Shown here piece by piece: positions 5,903 through 8,654 of a stretch of DNA of 8,654 nucleotides (the stretch's first letter is position 1; the number at the start of each line of letters is the position of its first letter). The stretch covers positions 1 to 8,654 of the forward strand of contig NZ_CAMPYN010000046.1 of assembly GCF_946998255.1 (NCBI RefSeq), given 5' to 3'. The notes beneath the pieces were generated by a model that worked only from the letters and a program-made list of their open reading frames with translations, did no database searches and was not told where the DNA came from. Origin of the DNA: an uncultured Helcococcus sp. (GTDB lineage Bacteria; Bacillota; Clostridia; Tissierellales; Peptoniphilaceae). The position numbers and the translations under genes were made by a program.

Positions 5903-6755
5903 AAAAGCTGTCGTACCAGTTGCTGGTATGGGAACTAGATTTCTACCATTTACCAAGGCTGTTCCTAAGGAAATGCTACCAATTATAGCAACACCAACTA
6001 TACAAATAATAGTTGAAGAATTGGTGGACTCTGGTATAGAAGAAATATTATTCATAACAAATAGATACAAGCATCCTATCGAAGATCATTTTGATTATTC
6101 TTTTGAATTAGAAGCTAAGCTGGAAGCAAATGGCAAATATGACCAGTACAAAGAGATTAGACAAATAGCTGACCAAGCAGATTTCTACTACAAAAGACAA
6201 AAGGAAACAAAGGGTCTAGGTCATGCAATTTTACAAGGTAAAGAATTTGTTGGAAATGATCCCTTTGTAGTCGTTTTGGGTGATGATATAGTCTACAATC
6301 CAGACCAACCTGCTATAGGTCAGCTTATAGAGAGGTTTTATGAACTTGAAAAGGATGTTGTAGGTTGTAAAAAAGTTCCTATGTCTGAAATAAATAAGTA
6401 TGGGTCAATAGAAGCTGATCAAATAGATGACAGGACCTATGATATCAAATACTGTATAGAAAAACCTAGCATAGAAGAGGCTCCATCTGATGTAGCTATA
6501 CTAGGTAGATATGTATTTACCCCTAAGATTTTTGACCACATAGAAAAAACTAAGCCTGGAGTAGGTGGAGAAATCCAAATCACTGATGCTATTGATAGCT
6601 TAGCTAAAAGTGATGGTGTTTATGGTTACATCTATGAAGGTAAGAGGTATGATGTGGGAAGCAAGCTTGGATTTTTAGAAGCAACTGTAGAATATGCCCT
6701 GAGAGATGAAGAAGTAGGCAAAGAATTTGCAGAGTATTTGAAAAGAATAAAATAG
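5889..6755 (+). CDS. galU: UTP-glucose-1-phosphate uridylyltransferase, 288 aa
   Basis: A cytoplasmic nucleotidyltransferase: UTP + glucose-1-phosphate gives UDP-glucose + PPi, feeding glycolipid, teichoic acid or capsule glycosylation. Motifs: nucleotide-binding VAGMGTRFLPFTKAVPKEML (11-30), KGLGHAI (108-114), metal/substrate site GDD (131-133), EKP (191-193), GGEIQITDAI (226-235) and KRYDVGSKLG (252-261). Length is typical. Start choice: the frame is open upstream to an ATG at 5841, but that would add 16 mostly basic residues inside the preceding gene. The ATG at 5889 gives the family N-terminus (MKKIKKAVVPVAG) and has GAGG at 5876-5879. The 14-bp overlap with the preceding CNNM gene suggests translational coupling. 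Why these two are paired is not evident from the sequence. Confidence 0.95.
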   Translation: MKKIKKAVVPVAGMGTRFLPFTKAVPKEMLPIIATPTIQIIVEELVDSGIEEILFITNRYKHPIEDHFDYSFELEAKLEANGKYDQYKEIRQIADQADFYYKRQKETKGLGHAILQGKEFVGNDPFVVVLGDDIVYNPDQPAIGQLIERFYELEKDVVGCKKVPMSEINKYGSIEADQIDDRTYDIKYCIEKPSIEEAPSDVAILGRYVFTPKIFDHIEKTKPGVGGEIQITDAIDSLAKSDGVYGYIYEGKRYDVGSKLGFLEATVEYALRDEEVGKEFAEYLKRIK

Positions 6756-6784
6756 AAGATTTAACTTTATAAACTTACATTTTG

Positions 6785-6833
6785 AACTGACTGCTACAAG
6801 TATGAAAAAACTACTTGAAGGGTCAGTTTTTTT
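6785..6833 (+). terminator. Terminator of the CNNM/galU operon
   Basis: AACTGAC (6785-6791) pairs with GTCAGTT (6822-6828). An inner helix CAAGTA/TACTTG is separated from it by an asymmetric internal loop. A T-run to 6833 follows. It lies about 30 bp after the galU stop. Confidence 0.85.
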
Positions 6834-6878
6834 GTTTTCAGCTATAATGACTAGAACATCAATAATGAATATTTAATA

Positions 6879-6907
6879 TTGAAAATAAGTATTTATTATA
6901 GTAAAAT
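6879..6907 (+). promoter_or_regulatory. Sigma-A-type promoter of the lipoprotein gene
   Basis: TTGAAA (6879-6884) and TAAAAT (6902-6907) each match 5 of 6 consensus positions with an ideal 17-bp spacer, the best promoter match in the window. Transcription would begin near 6914, about 20 nt before the start codon. Confidence 0.7.
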
Positions 6908-6933
6908 AATAACAAATAAACGAGGAGGTGACT

Positions 6934-7560
6934 ATGAAAGCAGATAATAAAAAAATTAAATTTTTTAGATCATTTGATAAAATAGGGGGAAATCTTAGAA
7001 TTCTACTACTAACCATTGTCATTGCTTTTGTAGCAACTTCCTGCAAAGATAATGCTACAAGCCAAGAGGATGAAAAACCTAAACAAACACAAAATGAGGT
7101 CGAAACTAATACCAAGGTAGAGAAAGACAATCTTTATAAGGATAGAGATAAAGTATCATCTCTTATCGATCAAAATAAAATTTTTAATGAAGAAATTAAC
7201 TACAAGATTGTTGATGATGAACCTATAATTTATATTCTTTTACAAAATGAAGAGATTGAACTTGAAGATTTAGACAAAATAAAAGTAGGTATATCAATAA
7301 AGGATTTTGATGATAGAAAACCAACATTTACGAATTTTGATAAATCAAAAAAATACTGGGAATTAGAATTAAAAGAAGGAAAGTTAGAAGGAATATATGA
7401 TATAAATATTTCAAAAGACTCTGATTTGCTAGATGATAAAGATAAACAAGTATTGATGAGTAAAGATAAAAGAAAAGTGTTGGTAATTAACATTTTTGTC
7501 GACGAAGGCAGTCCTGTTAAGATTATAAACCATATATTGGATGAAGATTCGGGATTGTAA
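6934..7560 (+). CDS. Predicted lipoprotein of unknown function, 208 aa
   Basis: Seen: a basic N-terminus (1-22), a hydrophobic stretch (about 23-35) and the lipobox-like ATSC with Cys37, predicting signal peptidase II cleavage and lipid anchoring on the outer membrane face. A low-complexity linker (38-68, Lys/Glu/Gln/Thr/Asn) leads to a mixed alpha/beta-looking domain (about 75-205) rich in Asp, Glu, Lys and Ile. No catalytic motif or known family is recognised. Start choice: a GTG at 6928 is in frame but overlaps the Shine-Dalgarno AGGAGG (6923-6928), so the ATG at 6934, 5 nt downstream, is preferred. Position -3 of the lipobox is Ala rather than the usual Leu/Val/Ile, and the n-region is long, so an uncleaved membrane anchor is possible. 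The gene has its own promoter and terminator and is a stand-alone unit. Confidence 0.8.
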   Translation: MKADNKKIKFFRSFDKIGGNLRILLLTIVIAFVATSCKDNATSQEDEKPKQTQNEVETNTKVEKDNLYKDRDKVSSLIDQNKIFNEEINYKIVDDEPIIYILLQNEEIELEDLDKIKVGISIKDFDDRKPTFTNFDKSKKYWELELKEGKLEGIYDINISKDSDLLDDKDKQVLMSKDKRKVLVINIFVDEGSPVKIINHILDEDSGL

Positions 7561-7582
7561 AATACAGATTTGAATTGAACAA

Positions 7583-7632
7583 TCAACCCCAAAAAGCTGC
7601 TTTAGGAGTCAGCTTTTTGGGGTTGAATTTTT
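7583..7632 (+). terminator. Strong terminator after the lipoprotein gene
   Basis: Perfect 17-bp stem (7583-7599 with 7610-7626), a 10-nt loop and TTTTT at 7628-7632. It lies between two convergent genes. Read from the minus strand the U-tract is poor, but the A5/T5 block inside the stem may still help stop the dehydrogenase transcript. Confidence 0.9.
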
Positions 7633-7641
7633 ATTATAAAT

Positions 7642-8595
7642 TTATGAAACTACATTTATTGGTTTATTATTTATAAATCCTTCTATATTTTCTAAAGTAA
7701 TCTTAGCCCTTTTAATCATAGCTTCTTCTGTAAAGTAGCCAATATGTGGGCTTAGTAAGATATTTTTTGCTTTAAGTAATGACTCATCTTCATTTAGAGG
7801 AGGCTCTTTATCAAAAACATCTATTCCTGCTCCGCCGATTAGATCGTTATTTAGGGCGTTTTTAAGAGCTTCATTGTCTACAATTTGCCCTCTTGCACAG
7901 TTGATAAAAATAGCATCATTTTTCATGAGTTTAAATTCTTTTTCGCCAATTAGTCTTTCTGTGCTTTCATTATAAGGTAGGTGAAGACTTACGATATCAG
8001 ACTGTTTCAATAGGTCTTCAAGTGATAGATATTTTCCGCCTAAATTTAAAATTTCTTTTTTCTCACTATTTGAATAGGCTAGGATCTCACAGCCAAAGGC
8101 ATGGAAGAGTTTTGCAGTCTCACATCCGATAGCTCCTGTTCCTATAATTCCAACCTTTTTACCTTTTAACTCTCTAAATCTGTAACCGACCTTAGTTTTA
8201 AGTTCTCTTGTTTTTTCATCCATTGAAATAATATTTCTATAAAGGTCAAGGGCCATTCCTACTGCAAGTTCAGCTACAGCAGTGTTGGCATAGCCGGAAG
8301 CATTTGAAACAAGGATGTTTCTTTCCTTGCAGGCTTCCATGTCCACATGGTCAAAACCGGTAAAAGCAACAGCTATCATCTTTAAGTTTTTAGCACTTTT
8401 TATAGCTCTGGCACCGAGTGGGCTATTTGCTATAACTAGGATATCAGTGTCTTTCATTCTTTCAATCTGTTCATTCTCATCTTTTGCGATAGTATCATAA
8501 ATTTCTAGCTTATGACCGCTGTCAGTAAGTTTCTTAAAAATATTTTTTAATTGGTCCTCTTCAACTGCAAGAGGCTCTAGAATTGTTATTTTCAT
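7642..8595 (-). CDS. D-isomer-specific 2-hydroxyacid dehydrogenase, 317 aa
   Basis: A cytoplasmic NAD(P)-linked enzyme that interconverts a 2-oxoacid and a D-2-hydroxyacid. Seen: an N-terminal part of the substrate domain (1-100), then a Rossmann domain with GTGAIG (152-157), and the catalytic triad Arg235 (NCARGQIVDNEAL), Glu264 (DVFDKEPP) and His284 (SPHIGYFTEEA). Length is normal. After the second Rossmann strand the residues are AYSNSEKK (173-180), with no Asp at the usual NAD-selecting position, so NADP use is possible. Start choice: the frame extends upstream to an ATG at 8619, but the ATG at 8595 gives the family N-terminus (MKITILEP) and has AAGGAG (complement of 8601-8606) 5 nt upstream. 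Motifs do not separate lactate, glycerate/hydroxypyruvate and glyoxylate activities, so no symbol is given. It converges on the lipoprotein gene. Confidence 0.93.
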   Translation of the reverse strand: MKITILEPLAVEEDQLKNIFKKLTDSGHKLEIYDTIAKDENEQIERMKDTDILVIANSPLGARAIKSAKNLKMIAVAFTGFDHVDMEACKERNILVSNASGYANTAVAELAVGMALDLYRNIISMDEKTRELKTKVGYRFRELKGKKVGIIGTGAIGCETAKLFHAFGCEILAYSNSEKKEILNLGGKYLSLEDLLKQSDIVSLHLPYNESTERLIGEKEFKLMKNDAIFINCARGQIVDNEALKNALNNDLIGGAGIDVFDKEPPLNEDESLLKAKNILLSPHIGYFTEEAMIKRAKITLENIEGFINNKPINVVS

Positions 8596-8613
8596 GATTA
8601 CTCCTTGTATAAT

Positions 8614-8635
8614 GAACACATAGTAATTAGTGTTC
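8614..8635. promoter_or_regulatory. Dyad-symmetric candidate operator upstream of the hydroxyacid dehydrogenase
   Basis: GAACAC (8614-8619) and GTGTTC (8630-8635) form a perfect 6-bp inverted repeat with a 10-bp AT-rich centre. The half-site centres are about 16 bp apart. It starts 8 bp upstream of the Shine-Dalgarno, where a promoter or leader must lie. TACTAT (complement of 8621-8626) inside the dyad is a possible -10 box. Known Rex-type operators do not match. A T-run (8636-8642) follows on the plus strand, so a weak plus-strand terminator is the alternative. Confidence 0.4.
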
Positions 8636-8654
8636 TTTTTTTCTTTTTACTATA

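Noticed and set aside
6928..6930. GTG start for the lipoprotein
   Set aside because: Its first base is the last base of the Shine-Dalgarno AGGAGG. The ATG at 6934 has normal spacing.
8596..8619. Upstream ATG of the hydroxyacid dehydrogenase adding 8 residues
   Set aside because: It overlaps the candidate operator. The ATG at 8595 has a proper Shine-Dalgarno at 8601-8606 and gives the usual MKITILEP-type start.
8614..8642. Plus-strand rho-independent terminator made of the GAACAC/GTGTTC dyad and T-run
   Set aside because: No plus-strand gene precedes it (the left neighbour is on the minus strand) and the stem is only 6 bp, so an operator is more likely. It is not excluded.

Overview
The window looks like chromosomal DNA from a low-GC Gram-positive anaerobe of the Clostridia/Tissierellia, plausibly Anaerococcus, Peptoniphilus or a relative. 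That assignment is inference. It rests on AT-rich third codon positions, strong AAGGAGG ribosome-binding sites 4-6 nt from most starts, a sortase-type cell-wall anchor, a Gram-positive lipoprotein and hairpin-plus-U-run terminators. No phage, plasmid, transposase, tRNA, rRNA or CRISPR sequence is visible.

Layout from left to right. Bases 1-176 hold the 3' part of a structured RNA that best fits tmRNA (ssrA): two H-type pseudoknots, hairpins, then the typical tmRNA 3' segments GGAC and CATCTCC-A. The T-stem-loop that should separate those two segments is missing. A bidirectional terminator (204-247) separates it from dsdA (minus strand, TTG start), a PLP-dependent D-serine ammonia-lyase. A divergent intergenic region follows. 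Then comes the most unusual gene, a 788-residue exported protein made of two copies of the module [SAM-hydroxide-adenosyltransferase C-terminal-like beta domain + CX5R phosphatase], ending in a variant sortase signal, SPKTND. It ends at a perfect 13-bp hairpin, and a short gene for a 43-residue highly charged protein converges on the same hairpin from the minus strand.

The next unit is a two-gene operon: a CNNM/CorC-type membrane protein (DUF21-CBS-CBS-CorC_HlyC) overlapping galU (UTP-glucose-1-phosphate uridylyltransferase) by 14 bp, closed by a terminator. A stand-alone lipoprotein of unknown function follows with a good sigma-A-type promoter. A 17-bp hairpin terminator separates it from a convergent D-2-hydroxyacid dehydrogenase gene (minus strand), which has a dyad-symmetric candidate operator just upstream.

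The genes do not form one pathway. DsdA and the hydroxyacid dehydrogenase handle small amino/hydroxy acids. GalU supplies UDP-glucose for envelope glycans. The CNNM protein probably handles divalent cations. The double phosphatase and the lipoprotein act at the cell surface. The items most worth a second look are the T-arm-less tmRNA-like RNA and the tandem wall-anchored phosphatase, whose two active-site loops differ at a catalytically relevant position.
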